Origin: Vanilla planifolia
Lineage: Eukaryota; Streptophyta; Magnoliopsida; Asparagales; Orchidaceae
Direction of reading: 5' to 3'
Assembly (NCBI GenBank): GCA_023846275.1
Contig: JAIUJO010000071.1
Coordinates: 2,335,846 to 2,399,845 of the forward strand
DNA: 64,000 nt
Positions 24,141 to 37,935 of the stretch are shown piece after piece; the stretch's first letter is position 1; every line of letters starts with the position of its first letter. Made by a program: the position numbers and the translations under genes. The notes under the pieces are model-generated. The model saw only the letters and a program-made list of their open reading frames with translations, ran no database searches and had not been told where the DNA came from.

Positions 24141-27100
24141 AGAAAAAAATTTGATGACACGAGATAAATTGTAAATGAAATTTGAATTGCAACATATTAA
24201 GAAAAAAAAGCAAGTAACATTCTTTAATGTCAAAATAGGTAGTAATCACAGTTCCATGTAAAGCTTACCAAAATTATAAAAAGATATTTAAAATAATAAC
24301 AAAAAATATGCAATTAGATAGAGCTTGCTAGGATAAGATCAACAACATTTTTCCTGTCTCGATCAGACATTGTTTAAACCACTACAAATTGAAAAAAAAA
24401 GTAGTAACAATAAAAAAATTATTTTTGTTATATAAAGTATATATATATAATAAGGCTTAAATTAGATGAATTGAACCAATGTAAAGTAACAAAATCAAAG
24501 TAAATATTTTGAAAAATTAATAGAAATTACACAAGATATTTGTATTGAAATTTACTAAAGAAATGAAGCATAATATTCTTGATCATCAAATTAGGTACGA
24601 TTCAAATGACTTGTCAAGAAATTAAAAAAAATCCTAAAAATAAATATATAGAAATGAATATTTAATTAGATAGAGCTTGTCAAAACTATTCAAATTATGT
24701 TTCCTTCATCTTAATCAATCTTTGTTTGAGAATAGTATCAACTAAAAAAATAAATAAGCTTTAATAATATATATTATTTTAGCATTATCAAAAAATCTGT
24801 TAAAGTTAAAATTAGGTAAACTATTGCAATGTAATTTAACAAAATCAAATTGATGCAAATTTCATATAGAGGATATTTTAAGTTACAAAATAATTTAACT
24901 AAATCAAAGATAAAATAAAGTATAAATCAAAATATCTTGTAAACCATGCAAAATTAATAGAGAATAAAACTTTTTAAAATATAAGAATGAATATACTATT
25001 TAATGGGGTTCATCGAGATGACTTTATTTATTATCTAATGCTCCTATAACTATCAAGAATTACAAATGTAAATAAGCAAACAAAATAGTAAAATACCTTT
25101 TAATTTTAAGAAAGAATATATTAAAGTTGAAATGATTTTAATTGGAGAAATATAATATTGTCAAAACAAGTACAAACCTTGTTTAAATGTGATACATTTT
25201 AATAGAAATATGGATTCTTAGATACTACAGAGTTAAGGTGTAATACTCTTGATAGTCATATGATGAATGAATTAAAATGCCATAAAAAACTTTAAAAAAT
25301 CATAGAAAACAAAATATTTAAAAATTTAGAAATGAATATTTAAATTGAATTAGCTTATGATAATTAGTCAAACTATGTATGTTTCATCTCAATCAAATAG
25401 CTTTGAATTATAATGAATTACAAAACAAAAAAGAAAAAAATAATAAATTGTTATTTATTATTAATCAATTAAATAATAAATCTAGAATGTAATGAATATA
25501 AGCAATGTTAAGGTCACATGACTAGAGAATTATAGTTTAAAGGTAATATAACAAAAAGAAAGACAAAAACTTTGATAAAATAAAATAAATTGTATGGGAA
25601 AATGCTTTTTAAGAAACTAATGAGATCGAATATAACATTCTCAATTGCATATATAGATATGAATGGAAAATAAAAATATTAAAAAAAAGAAATATTTTAA
25701 AATAATAAAAATAATTTTTTTTTTAATTTGTTAGAGCTCATCAAGTCAAGACCATCAACATCCTTTTATTTTCCATAGAACCTCATCTAGAATCTCCACA
25801 AATTACAAAAATAAATAACCATAAATGATAAAAAGTTCTTACTCTAGTATTATGTAAATATATGCTAAAGTGATATAAGTTAACCAAATCTATGCAATAT
25901 AAAGGTGACCCGATAAGATAATTTTAGCTTCGAAGCAGCATAAATAAATCAATATATGTAATTTTTAGAAATGAGAAAAAATTTATCAAGCTGCATTCCA
26001 AGTTATTAATGAGATTGATGGAGACATCCTCGATCATAGAATAACAAATGAATTAAAATATATCATAAAACATATATAAGTCCTAAAAAATAAAAATACA
26101 TAAAAAATATTAAAGTTGAAATTTAATTAAATAGAGCACATCGTGATGAGCACAATGACTTTTTCTATCATCCAAACAAGCCCTTATTGTAGTTACAGTG
26201 GATTAGAAAAATAAGTAAACATAAATGATTACAAATTACTATATTAAAATTTAAAAAATATATATTATAAGTGAAATATGTTAAATTGAAACAACATAAT
26301 TAAACTAATTAAAAGACAAGTAAAGTTTGCATGAGAAGATAATTAGAGTTTTGTTGAAATATAGCTAAATCTAAGTAAAAAGTTTGAAGTGATGTAAATA
26401 TTGTGAGAAAGTTACAATTTAAAATATTAACGATTTTAATTGTATTATCCTCAATCTTGAAATTAAGAACAAATAAAATTTTTTTAAGAATGGCTAAAAG
26501 CCATGAATATAAAATAATTAGAAAATGAATCATTAATTAAAAAAGCTCATCAAGAACATTCTAAACATATTAGTTTGATCTGATCAGAAATTATATGAAT
26601 TAATAAATAAATAAATATAAAAAATAATGAATTTTTATTTTAATATACAATAAATATATGAGAAAGTTAAAATAATATACAATTAATCAATTTAATACAT
26701 CAAAATCCAAGTGTTGTAAAATCACATGAGAAGAGATTTTGAGTTATAAAGTAATATCACTAAATCAAAGCAAATCATTTAAAAAAATGAGTTAATTGTA
26801 TAAGAAAATTGAATTCAAAGATACTAATGAGCTTGATCTTAACATTCTCAATCATCAATTCAAATCAAATTTAAAATATCTCAAAAAGCATGACAAAATC
26901 TTATAAATTAGTGTATTTAAGAAAAATATAAAAATCAATATTTGATTAGAAAGAATTTGTCGAGATTAGTGTTATAACATTTGTTTCACCTTAATTCCAT
27001 CCATTTTGAATTACTATAAATTATTAAAATAAATGAGAATAAACGAAATTAATATACTATTTATTATTATTAAATATATATTAAACCTCAAATGAGTATT

Positions 27101-27240
27101 ATTAAAAAAATATACTATAACCATGTGAAAGAGATGTGAAGGATAACTAAAAGGACAATTAGGGTTTCACTGTTATATAACAAAAAATTAAACAATAAAA
27201 TACTGAGAAAGTTGCATTTTAATATATGCAATGTATTATA

Positions 27241-27316
27241 ATACTGAGTAGGTATAGACTTTTCAATAAGTAAATTACATAAGAAAGTTGCATTTCAAGA
27301 TACTGAGTAGGTATAG
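27241..27316 (+). repeat. 59-bp local duplication in a satellite unit
   Basis: ATACTGAGTAGGTATAG occurs at 27241 and 27300. The intervening bases repeat the unit start (AAGAAAGTTGCATTTCAAG versus TGAGAAAGTTGCATTTTAA). The following part of the unit is deleted, so duplication and deletion occurred side by side. Confidence 0.75.
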
Positions 27317-27724
27317 TATAATTATTTAAATGAAAAGAGCTCGTCAACATGATTTTAATAATAGTTTTTTTGGTCTCATTAAGGCCTCACTTGGAATTAC
27401 TGTGAAACAATAAAACAAACTATCAAAAAAATAAATTTATTTTTTAAATAATAAATAAATAAGTTTTAATGCTAAAATGATATAAATTGAAGTAATCTAA
27501 TCTAACCATATGAAAGTTATTTAAAGGCTAAAAAAATGGAGAATTAGATATTGCGACAATATAATCAAATATAAACACAACATTTAAGGAATTGAAATAA
27601 ATTTTATAAGGTAGTCTCATTTCAAGGTAATAAGAAGAATGTGGGCGACATCCATATCCATGGAAATAGGTACTAATAGAAATGATTAATAAACCATGCA
27701 AAAATCTATAAAAATAAATATTTA

Positions 27725-27726
<2 letters not shown>

Positions 27727-27778
<52 letters not shown>
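27727..27778. repeat. (AT)26 microsatellite
   Basis: Uninterrupted AT dinucleotides for 52 bp, at the place in the unit where ATATAAAAATGAATATTTAAT is normal. It is likely to be length-variable between individuals. Confidence 0.95.
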
Positions 27779-27781
<3 letters not shown>

Positions 27782-30645
27782 ATTTAATAGAGCTCGTCAA
27801 GTCAATTTTAATAATGTTTGTTTTGTCTCAGTCAAAGATTATTTAGAATTACCATAAATTAACAAAAAAATTACATAAATAATTAAACAATTATATTAAA
27901 TCTAACGAAAATATTATTTAGTTGAAAAAAGATAAATGCATGCAATGTATTATAATCTAATCAAACTGGTGCATGGGTCATAAAAGATATTATTTAAGGA
28001 TATAGTAATATACATAATCAAAGCAAACATTTTGAAGAAAATCAGATAAATTTTATGTCATTATTAATTATCAAATTATATTTGAATCAAAATTACTCAT
28101 AAAGTGCGAAAAAATCTTTTAAATGAAGCACTAAAAAGTATAAAAATGTATATTGAATTGGCTGTACTCATGGAGATGAGACCATGGACATTTGTTTTAT
28201 CATAGTCAAACATAATTTGGAATTACTATAAAATACCAAATGTAATATGCATAAATGTCAACTTTTATGGGAAAGATGCATTCAAATATATTACAAAGAA
28301 TGAGCACAAAATCCTCAATTATCAAAGAAGATATAATCAAAATGTCTCACAAAGCATACAAAACCTCTTAAAAAATTAAATTATAAAAATGAAAATTTAA
28401 TTAGATTGAGCTTATTAAGAAGAGCCCAACAAGGTTTCTTTCAATATGATCAATCAACATTTGAAAATACTACAAATTCAGAAAGACAATAAAAAAATTA
28501 TTTAAGAAAATATAATTTTAATATTAAGTAAAAAAGAATTAATTTTTAGAAGAGATAAACTTAAACAGTGTAATATAACAAAATAAAAAGTGATATGAAG
28601 GCCATATGAGTGGTTAATTAGATATTTACTATATAATATACCCAATCAAAGCAAATAAAATAAAGAAATGAGAAAATAGTATTGGAAAGTTTCATTACAA
28701 CAAATTAAATAGATTAGGCTTAGCATGCTTGATAATGAAATTAGACACAAATCTAAATTTCAGATAAAGAATGCAAAAAATTTACAAATTAAAATATATA
28801 AAAAAAAAGTTAAAATGAATATTTTGTTAGGTAAAGCTTGTTGCGACCTATCCGATGATGCTTATTTTATCTCGTTCTAACTTAATTTGAATTTATTACA
28901 AGTTAAAAAATTTAATAATCATAGAAAATTATTTTTATTAATGTTAATAAAACTTATGTTATAACAAAAGTGAGATAAATTGAAGCATTGCAATAAAAAA
29001 ATCAAAGTGATGTTAAACTCACATTAAAGAAAACGCAGAGTTATGAAGTATTATTTTTTAGTCAAAGCAAAAACTTTTATGATAAAAGATAAATTTTGAA
29101 AAGAAAGTTGCATTTCAAGGGAATAAGTAGATTCAGAGTAACATCCTTGATAATCAAATAAGACATAGGTCAAAATCTCTCGTAAAACAAGCCAAACCTA
29201 AAAATAGAAAATATCTAAAAGTATGAAATGAATATTTATTTAGATAGAGCTTGTTGGGATGAGTCCAATGATATTTGTTATATATCGATCAAACCACATT
29301 TAGAACTAATGTGAATTACAAAAATAGTAGAACAGAAAAAATAATAAATTTGTTTTGTAATATTAATTAATTATTTATTAAAGTTAAAATGTGTTAAATT
29401 TAAACAACATAAGATAAGGAAATGAATGTGATGTATTGGTTGCATAAAAGGAGAATTAACGTTTCATGTAAGCATAATCTATTCAATGTGAAAACTTTAA
29501 AGATATGAGATGACTTGCAAGACAAAGTTTAGTTCCAAGGTGCTAAGAAGATCGAGTGTAACATCCTCTATTGCCTAATAATGCACTAAAATGTCTCATA
29601 AAGTGTCACAAAACCTTACGAAATAAAAAACTTTAAATAGTGAAAAAGAATATTTAACTTTGCAGAACACATTGAGGCAAATTACTATAAATTACTAAAA
29701 TAAATATGCATAACTTTAATAATGGATCTTATTTTAAGAGATAAGCAAATATATATTAAAGCTAAAATGACATAATTGAAGTGATGTAATATGATAAAAT
29801 TACGATGATATAAAAGTCGCACAAGATTAGATTTAAACATAGACAACAATAGATATTAATCAAAACTAAATGTTTAAAGAAATAAAAAAATTATATGAGA
29901 GTTACATTCCATGATACTTACTACATCAAATTTCATATTGTTTATAATAAATTAAGTACAAATTGAACTCATTTGTAAACTATGCCAAAATATTTGAAAA
30001 TAAAATTTTAAAAGAAATATTAAACGAAATATTTACTTAGATGGAACCCTTAAAGTCAAGTGAAATGAGATTTATTTCATCTTAATTAGACCTCATTTTG
30101 AGTTACTATGAATTAACAAATTTAGAAATAGTAAGTAAAAGTAAATTTTTTTTAATATTAAGCAAATATATATTAATGCTAAAGGACATAAATTTAACCA
30201 TTATATGCAAGCCAAATCTATGAGATGTATAGTTCATAGATTAGTAAATTTAGAATTATATTTTATTATAACTAAATCAAAGAAAAAAATTTGAAAAAAA
30301 TTGATAAATTATATGAAAAGTTGTATTTGATGTTAATAAATAGATCATGTCCATCCTTAGCCACTAAAGTTGATTCGAATAAAAAGTCTCATAGAGAATG
30401 CCAAAGCTATAGTAAATAAATTAGTTAATGATATAAAAGGCGAATATTTAATTGAATTGATCTTATGGAGATGAGTCCAATGATGATTGTTTTGTCTTGA
30501 TCGAACCTCGTTTTGAATTACTTGAAATTATCATAGTAAATGAGTATGAATAATAATGAATTCTTATTCTAATGTTAAGTAAAAATATATTAAACCTCAA
30601 ATGAGATAAACTAAAGCAATGTAATATAACAAAATTAATGTAAAT

Positions 30646-31190
30646 ATAGTGAGTTGTAATGTGGTTCTAGTGTTGAGAGACTATAATGTAGATGGATATA
30701 TGTTCTAGAGTCAACGTGGTGGGTTCTTTGCTGAATGTTGGTTTGCACAGGATGATGCTTATGATTAGTGGGTCGACACAAGTCATGACAATGATGGTTA
30801 GGTAGGATAAGGTGGCAAAATAGCATTGGTGATGATGGGCGACTGATGATAATAATATTCATAAAGCTTAATTTAAGTCATTTTGATGAAATTTTGCAAT
30901 AGAAAAAATTTTAGCTATTACAATAATTACATAGATTTGTTTGTAATTATAAATAATTTATGAAAATAACAACTAACTTGCAAAAAAATTCAAAATAAAG
31001 TATTACTAAATCAACTGAAAGCAATCTAAAATATGTTGAAGATAGAAACTAAAAAAATAATAATAAACAAGTCAACTATAACCTAACCCCCAAAGGTAGT
31101 GATAATGGAAACTAAAGGTAAGCAGAGCCAACCTAGCATGAATCAAAGTCCAAAAAAGGCTATTACAGCTCTAAGTACAACCTTTGTAAG
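30646..31190. other. Unassigned segment at the left edge of the large non-satellite block
   Basis: At about 30646 the satellite gives way to a higher-GC patch (to about 30860, G-rich on the plus strand, with TGATGATGGG-like words) and then AT-rich sequence to 31190. No protein domain, RNA gene or transposon end is recognised. The minus-strand frame at 30635-30862 is histidine- and serine-rich and has no known domain. Confidence 0.5.
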
Positions 31191-33425
31191 ATCTACTTGT
31201 TCTTGTTTCCACACCATCTCCTCTCATTTCTCTATTGCTTCCATAAATGTCTCCTCCATCTCTTATCACTCTTCTATTTCCATTCTTCCTATCTTTGAAC
31301 TAATTCTTCTCCTTCGCTCTCTTAATCTCTCACTTATTCTATCTCTGTATTTTTTATTTATCTTCTCTCTCCATTGTTTTTATTATCTTTTTCATTATCA
31401 TTTAATCCAACTTCACTTGCTCTTTTTCAGTTTTTTTCTATCTATTTCTCTTTAACTTTATCAATCTCTACAAAATGTTAGATTTTTATCTCTATTTAAC
31501 TGTTCCAAGCTATGTCCCTCATTTTAAAAATCTTTCTCTCTCTCTCTCACTATTTTTTCTATCTCCACCTTACACCTTTTGTCATTTCTCTCTATTTCCT
31601 TTTTTTTCACTTTTTCATATATCCTCATCAATTATCTTTCTCACTCATTACATTTTATCTCTAATTTTTTCTTTTCCCACTTCTCACTCCTCACTACTTT
31701 GCTCAATCCAAAAATCTACCACTTTAATTCACCCTTTGTCAACTTTCTCTCATCTCCCTTCTTCTCTAGTCCTTACCCTCTCTTTGCCATTTTGTCTAAT
31801 TCCATCACTGATCATATCACTTTTATCTATCTAACTTAAGCTTTTTATCACCCTACATCTTAACCAATCTACGTCTCTTGTTGGATTCTTTATTAATCTT
31901 TATCTCTTTTCTCTCTTGCTCTTTTTTAATTTCTTTTCTTCTACTTTTTCTTTCTGTGCGTTCTCCTTGTCTTTTTCGCTCCTGTTAAGATTTCAGTGTG
32001 CATTTATCCCACAATGTTTTTTTACATCTTGCTCTTTGATTGACTCTATCAATCTATTTGCCTCTTTTCCATCCTTGTTAGTTTAATTATAGATTTTGTT
32101 TATCTTTTTGACTCTCACATTGTCCACTTTATTATCTATCTATAAACTCTACCACATTGCGCACTCTTTATTAATTTTATTGCTCTAGATCTTTAACACT
32201 CTTTTAATATAGTTCTAATCTTTTTCCAATCCAACCTTACCTTTGTTCTCTTTTCTATTCTCCATTCTTTCATCTTTTTACATCTCTTTATCTTTTATAT
32301 CTAGAAATCCCTCCTATTCTCCGAATCTTTTAGTCTTGAACTCATTCCTAATGTATCTATTATTATCTCTATTTTTTATTCTCTATTAACATTTTCTTTT
32401 ATTGAACTCTCCCGATCTTGCCTATCACTCATATCTATAAGTCACTCTAATCTTTCTCTTCCTTCTCTAGCATTCTCTCTCTTTCATTGTCTCCTCTCTT
32501 TTTGTCTCCCTATTATAATAATCTATCTCACTCCATTTATCTTTACATATATCATTGTATTTGTTTCTCCAAATTCCTAATTTTTCCTTTCAATATCTAA
32601 CATGCTTTTTTTTCTTTAGCTTTCTATTTTTTTTTACTATCTTTTTATTATCTGTTTCACTTTTTATATCTAAATCTATCACTTCCTCAACCTTCTCTCA
32701 CTTATTATTTCTCTTTTCTATCTTAACTTCTCCCCATATCTCTTAGCCCTTTCTTGTTGTTTAGCTTCCTTCTAGAATTTTCTCTCAACATCACTCATTG
32801 CTCCTCTCTTTTATATTATCCATTAACAATTTTTTTATCTTTCATTTTTCTTTCTTGCATTATTAGGCCTCTCTATCGCTTTTATTTTCTCTCACATTTC
32901 TCATATCTATTTATAGATCTCTTCTCTATCAACTCTACTTATCATTAATCTATCTTTCTTTTTTTGTCCATCACCACTTTTTATTTTGAATTGTTGTCTC
33001 TACTGTTCTCACACACTCTTTATCATTAATTCAATTTGTCTAACTCTTTTCTAACTATTCTCTATCTTCTTAGTTTGACTTCTCTAAGTCATTATTCTTT
33101 TTCTCTTTTGATTCACCAACCTAATCCCTTCCCCTTTTTTATTCTTTAATTATTTCAAACTTTCTCTTTATAAATCTTTTTCCTCCATCTATTCTTTCTA
33201 TATCTCTAATTGTGTCTCTTATCCTTCTCTCTTGCTCCACTCTTTCACTCCTCCCTTTCCATCATTATCATTTTTCACCATATTTGAACTAGTTCTATCT
33301 CTCTTTCTCTATCACTTATATTCTCTACTTTCTATCTCTTACCCTCTTCCTCTTACTTCTCTCTCTCCCTCTCTCTTATGTCTTTATTCCTCTCTATAAT
33401 ATTTGTTCATTATCTCTATGGCACC
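31191..33425 (+). repeat. Pyrimidine-rich block 1
   Basis: About 2.2 kb in which the plus strand is overwhelmingly C and T, with recurrent TCTATCTC, TTTATCTC, CTCTCTC and TTTCTTTTC words but no clean unit. G is rare. Plus-strand frames of 60-120 codons (for example 31475-31834) open here only because stop codons need purines; their products are Ser/Leu/Phe-rich low complexity. It looks like decayed CT-type microsatellite DNA. Confidence 0.8.
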
Positions 33426-35255
33426 CATCTGTTACACATAATCCCTATAGTTCACTCAAAATTTTTGCAATTTGTCAACTATGACTATCCAAAAATTTTA
33501 AAAAGTAGTAATTAGAAGAAGTCAAAATTAAAAATAATAATAATAGGAGTAAGGATTGCTAACTAAAATTTCTCAAAAACTAAAAAATATATTAATTTCA
33601 TATGCTTGTTATATGGAGCAATTATTTTTTAATAATAATCAATTCAATTAAGAAAAATAATTTAGTTATTTATTACGTGTGCCTTTATAATAAATAGTAT
33701 TGATAACATAAATTAAGTAAAAAATAACTTAAATAGTACTAAATTATTTAATTATTAAATAATAGTAATCAATAATTATAATTTTAATTAAGTATTAATT
33801 AATAATAAAAAAATTAGTAATAAGGATTGTTTTTAATTTGTAGTTAACTATTATGATGGAACAATTAATTTATTACAGGAATTGTAATATTATTCATTTA
33901 TTGTTAGTAATCACAATGCCATTAAATAATAAATTTATTTTTTCTAAAAAATAACTATAAATATAATTTACTTTAAATAAAAACTAATATCAATGAACAA
34001 TAATTAATAAGTTTTTTAGTAACTATAACAGATAAAGTTTTTTTATTCTTTTTGTCTTCTACTAAATCTCATCCTTTTTCCCTTTTCTATTGTTCGTATT
34101 CTTTCTTAATCTATTTTTTCTTCCTCATCTTGTCCTTATCACTAATGCATATTTTGCTTTTAGGACTATTAATCACAATATTAGTACTTGTATAATATTT
34201 CTTATTTTAAATAAAATCTTTCCTTTGTTTTATTAATTATTATTAAAATTTATTAGTTGATAAGTTACAACATTGTTCTTAATAATTTTGAAGTTTAATA
34301 TGTTGTTAATAATTCTTATTAGTTTTGAATGAGAATTCATGTTAATGACTATCATTAATCCTTAAAATATAACTAATTATTACAACAGAAATATCTTAGT
34401 GATACAAAAAGAAATATACAATTTCAAAAAATAATTCATTAGAAGAAATTTTGGTAGAATTTATAGTTGGAAGTAAATTATAACTGTTAACTGATATTGT
34501 TTTCAACATTATCATAATAATAGCTATGAACACTAAAATAATAAATATTTTAATAAAAATTTACTTATAGTATTAATAATTTAATTGTGACAAATTTATA
34601 TTGCATAGTTAATTTAATAAATGATTAAAATAATAGGAACACTATAATGAAAATTTACTTGTATTTGTAATTGTAATTAGAAATGTTTTCTCAATAAATA
34701 ATTATCATAGTTATATCAATCAATCACCATAATTATCATTCAAAAAAGAATCATCATTATACTTATAACTATTATTTATTTGTCTTCTAATAATCCTTTT
34801 TTTTAAAAAATTGCAATATCAATAAAAAAGCAGTTGTTTTTATCAAAAAGGTTTAGTTAACCTTATATTAACATAAGAATTATGATTAACTTATGGTCAA
34901 TATATATACATTAGGGATTAGGGATGCAAGCTTCTTTATGCTTTTCATCAATAATTTTACTAGAAAACATTTATTTTCTCTTTTCTTAAACTATTGTTAA
35001 CAATTACGTACTTAACATCGAAAATAAAAATTAATTCACACTATTTGTGATTAAAATAATTATTATAATAATAATTAATAATAAAAAAATTTGATTAATT
35101 TAAAATAAAATAATAAAAATGTTTATTATATTTAATTTTAAGTGTAATATATTTAAATTATTCATCTCAGTTTTAATAAAAAATAAACAATAACTATAAT
35201 AATAAGTATTAGTGATAATTCAAAAATATATTTCGTAAACAAAAATAGTTTATAA
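33426..35255. repeat. AT-rich block 1
   Basis: About 1.8 kb of almost pure A/T made of ATTATTAATAATTAATT-like words and their complements (TTGTTATTAAT, ATTAATAACAA), with many short palindromes. It contains a mini pyrimidine patch at about 34040-34150. No gene seen. Confidence 0.75.
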
Positions 35256-37080
35256 TTGTTTTATTCTCTATTTTTGCACTCACTCTCTATACCTCTCATT
35301 ATCATTGAGTTCATGTCTTTCTATCTATATCTTAGTGTCATGTGTTGTCTTATACTTTATCTTTCTTTATCTATTTATATGACTATTTACATAATTGTTG
35401 TTTTCTTATTAATGTAATTGTTTCATTTCGTCTTCCCTTCTCTTCATGACTCATCAGTCTCTTTCACCTCCCTATCTCTTGCTCCCACTCTTTTAAACCT
35501 TGCTCTCATTTGCTAAGTCATTCTTTCTCTACTATTTCTCACACAATTTCACGCCACTAACTTCCCACTCTTCTCATCTCCTAATTAATTCAAACCATTT
35601 TCATTATGTTTCACCATCCAACTCCCTCTATCTTCTCTTTTGATCATTTTTCTAATTTTCTCAGAATTTGTTGCACTTCGGATTTCTTCTCCTCACAATC
35701 ACTATTTGTGCACTATCTTTTCATTTTCCTTTGTTTCCTCTTGCCCTCTTATCTATTTCTAATCATAAAGTTATCTCTCTCTCACCTTATTCTTACTTTA
35801 TCTGACCTTATTTTTTTCTCCCCACTATCTTATAATATGGCTTATTTATACTTTAAACATCTATGCATTTATTATTATCTCTCAATGCCATCTCTCGACC
35901 TATGAATCTCTTTCTCACTTTATCTTTCTTTATGTCTATATGACTCAACTTCAATATAACTCTTTGTTTCTCTATACTCTCACTTCCCCTTTCTATCCCT
36001 TTTTTCACCAATTTTTCTAATCCTTTTCCCTTATTTATAATGCTGTCACTCATTTCCTTTTGTTCATCCTTAACTTGCTATTTCTTCTCTCCTTTTGTTT
36101 ACTTTCTCACTTCTGTTATCCCTTCCCATCATTTCATTCTTTTTATCATTTTCCTCACTCACTTTACCCTTTATCTCTACCGTACTTTCTCTCTTCTTAT
36201 CTTTAACCATATCACTCAATCTGCTATACTATTTGATTCTCTATCTTTCTTTTTATTTTTTTATCACTCACTTCACTATCTTTTTCTGTTTTACTACATC
36301 TTTACCTCTCCCTTTTCTCTCTGTCACACTCACTTTATCATCTCTCTATTCACTTCATGCTCTAGCTGTTCTATTTGTGACCCTTTTCTCTTATCTCTTC
36401 TTAACCTTAGACTTTATCTATCTTCTCTCTTGTTTTCTAAAAAAACCAATCTTCTATACTTCATCTCTTATTACTGTCTTTTTCTTTTCTTTGTCTTCTT
36501 AAATTTTTCACATTTTTTACTTAATCTCTATATTTCTCCCCTCTCTCTCTCTTCCATTTTATTTTCTCTCTCAAAGACTATCACCTTTAGTCTTTCTCTT
36601 CTATCTTTGACTTTCATAGCCTCTTAATTTCTTTGTATATATTTCTCAACCTCCTCGGATTCTATTCACTCTCTTGTAACTCTCACGTCCCCTATTACTT
36701 GCAGATCTCAAAGCGTTGTTTCACACTCTATTGATGCTCTCTACCACTATCTTCCAATTTCTCCTTTTAATAGAGTCTGTCATTCCCCATCTACCTCTTC
36801 CTCACTCTCCTTCTCTCACTTCTCTTTCTTTTATGCCTTTATTTTTCTCTCTTTCCTTACCTTCCATGACTTCTAGTTCTACTCCCTTACTATCACTCTT
36901 CTCTTTCTTTTGCATATTCCCACTATTACCTTATTGTGTTTTGTCCTTTTTACATTTTATATATCATAATTATCTATCTCTTTTCTCTAGCCATTTTTTA
37001 ATTATCCCTTTATATTTTCACTTATCCTTTTTTGAGAAATTCCTTGTTATTTTCTTAAAATTTGTCATCAATTTACAATA
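35256..37080 (+). repeat. Pyrimidine-rich block 2
   Basis: Same composition and strand as block 1. TATCTTTCTTTAT followed by TATATGACT recurs near 35358 and 35920, a hint of a degenerate unit of about 560 bp. The longest open frames (36040-36627, 195 codons, and an overlapping one at 36095-36502) overlap in different phases on the same strand, which shows they are compositional and not genes. Confidence 0.8.
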
Positions 37081-37650
37081 AGAAAAAGATAAAAAAGAAA
37101 AAAATTAAAAAATAATATGAATTAAAAGAACAAAAACCACAAAACATTGCAAATGAAAATTAATTTCATAAATACTTAAAATTTATTTCGAATATGACAA
37201 AAAAAATTATTTTAAAAATCATAAATATTTTCTTTAGAAAGAAAAAAATCTACAAACAAAGTGAATACTATATGAAAAATATTAATTTTAAAATGGACAA
37301 AATTCAAAAATTATCTAAAAATAAAAGCTATTATCTAAACAACAATTAAAAATTACAAAAGGACTAATGTAATGTAATAATTATAATATAAGTTAATATT
37401 AAATTTTTTAATATTTGTAGCAATTTTCTTATTTATTTTATGTAATTATTCTAATAATAGTATAAATAAATATTACTTAGATTTATTAAATTAATATAAT
37501 ATCAATAAAAATAATATTAGTAAAAATAATAGTTAAAAATATAGGAAGAGTCATAAAATCATTAATTATAAACAAAATAAATTAGTAATTTTTGAAATTA
37601 TTATTGCTATATTTCTCCATAAGTTTTAATAAAATTTGAAATTAATTATT
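37081..37650. repeat. A-rich then AT-rich spacer
   Basis: The first 250 bp are purine/A-rich on the plus strand (AGAAAAAGATAAAAAAGAAA), directly after a pyrimidine-rich block. This sign reversal on one strand could allow a large imperfect hairpin. The rest is AT-rich sequence like the other AT blocks. No gene. Confidence 0.65.
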
Positions 37651-37935
37651 ATTAGTGAACAATATTCAATTTTTTCTTCTATATTCACTAGTCGTCGTCT
37701 TGTCATTCTATATCTTCTTATTGCTTTTTTTGTATTACTTGTCCAAACTTTTTTATTTATTCAACAAATTACACCACTTATTCTCCTCATTTTCCTTCTT
37801 GTACTTCTTTTCCTTTTTTTACTCTTATTTTTCTCATTATTCTTCTCTTCTTCTAATTCCTTTTAATATCTTCTTCCTTTTTTTCCAATACTTCCTTGAT
37901 AACAAACTCATACATATGCTTTCATGTTCTTAATT
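37651..37935 (+). repeat. Pyrimidine-rich block 3 (short)
   Basis: About 280 bp rich in CTTCTT, TTTTC and CTTTTTTT words, with few purines on the plus strand. Two overlapping frames in different phases are compositional. Confidence 0.7.

Larger units (their letters stand above)
24141..30645 (+). repeat. AT-rich ~360/420-bp satellite, third segment
   Basis: Same units and orientation as before. Landmarks occur near 24190, 24545, 25212, 25610, 25993, 26412, 26813, 27293, 27617, 28276, 28692, 29110, 29532, 29906 and 30325. Several units carry internal deletions of roughly 100-200 bp (around 24905, 27310 and 28040). The array stops in the GTAATATAACAAAATTAATG part of a unit near 30645. Confidence 0.9.

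Noticed and set aside
30635..30862. 75-codon His/Ser/Pro-rich minus-strand frame as a small gene
   Set aside because: It begins inside satellite sequence, has no recognisable domain, and lies at the junction of two repeat domains.
31475..31834. 119-codon frame in pyrimidine-rich DNA with an overlapping 86-codon frame
   Set aside because: Both phases are open because of composition. No start context or conserved motif is seen.
36040..36627. 195-codon plus-strand frame rich in Ser, Leu and Phe, resembling a membrane protein
   Set aside because: It lies in pyrimidine-rich DNA where stop codons are rare, overlaps a 135-codon frame in another phase, and has no domain. The hydrophobic look follows from TTT, CTC and TCT codons.
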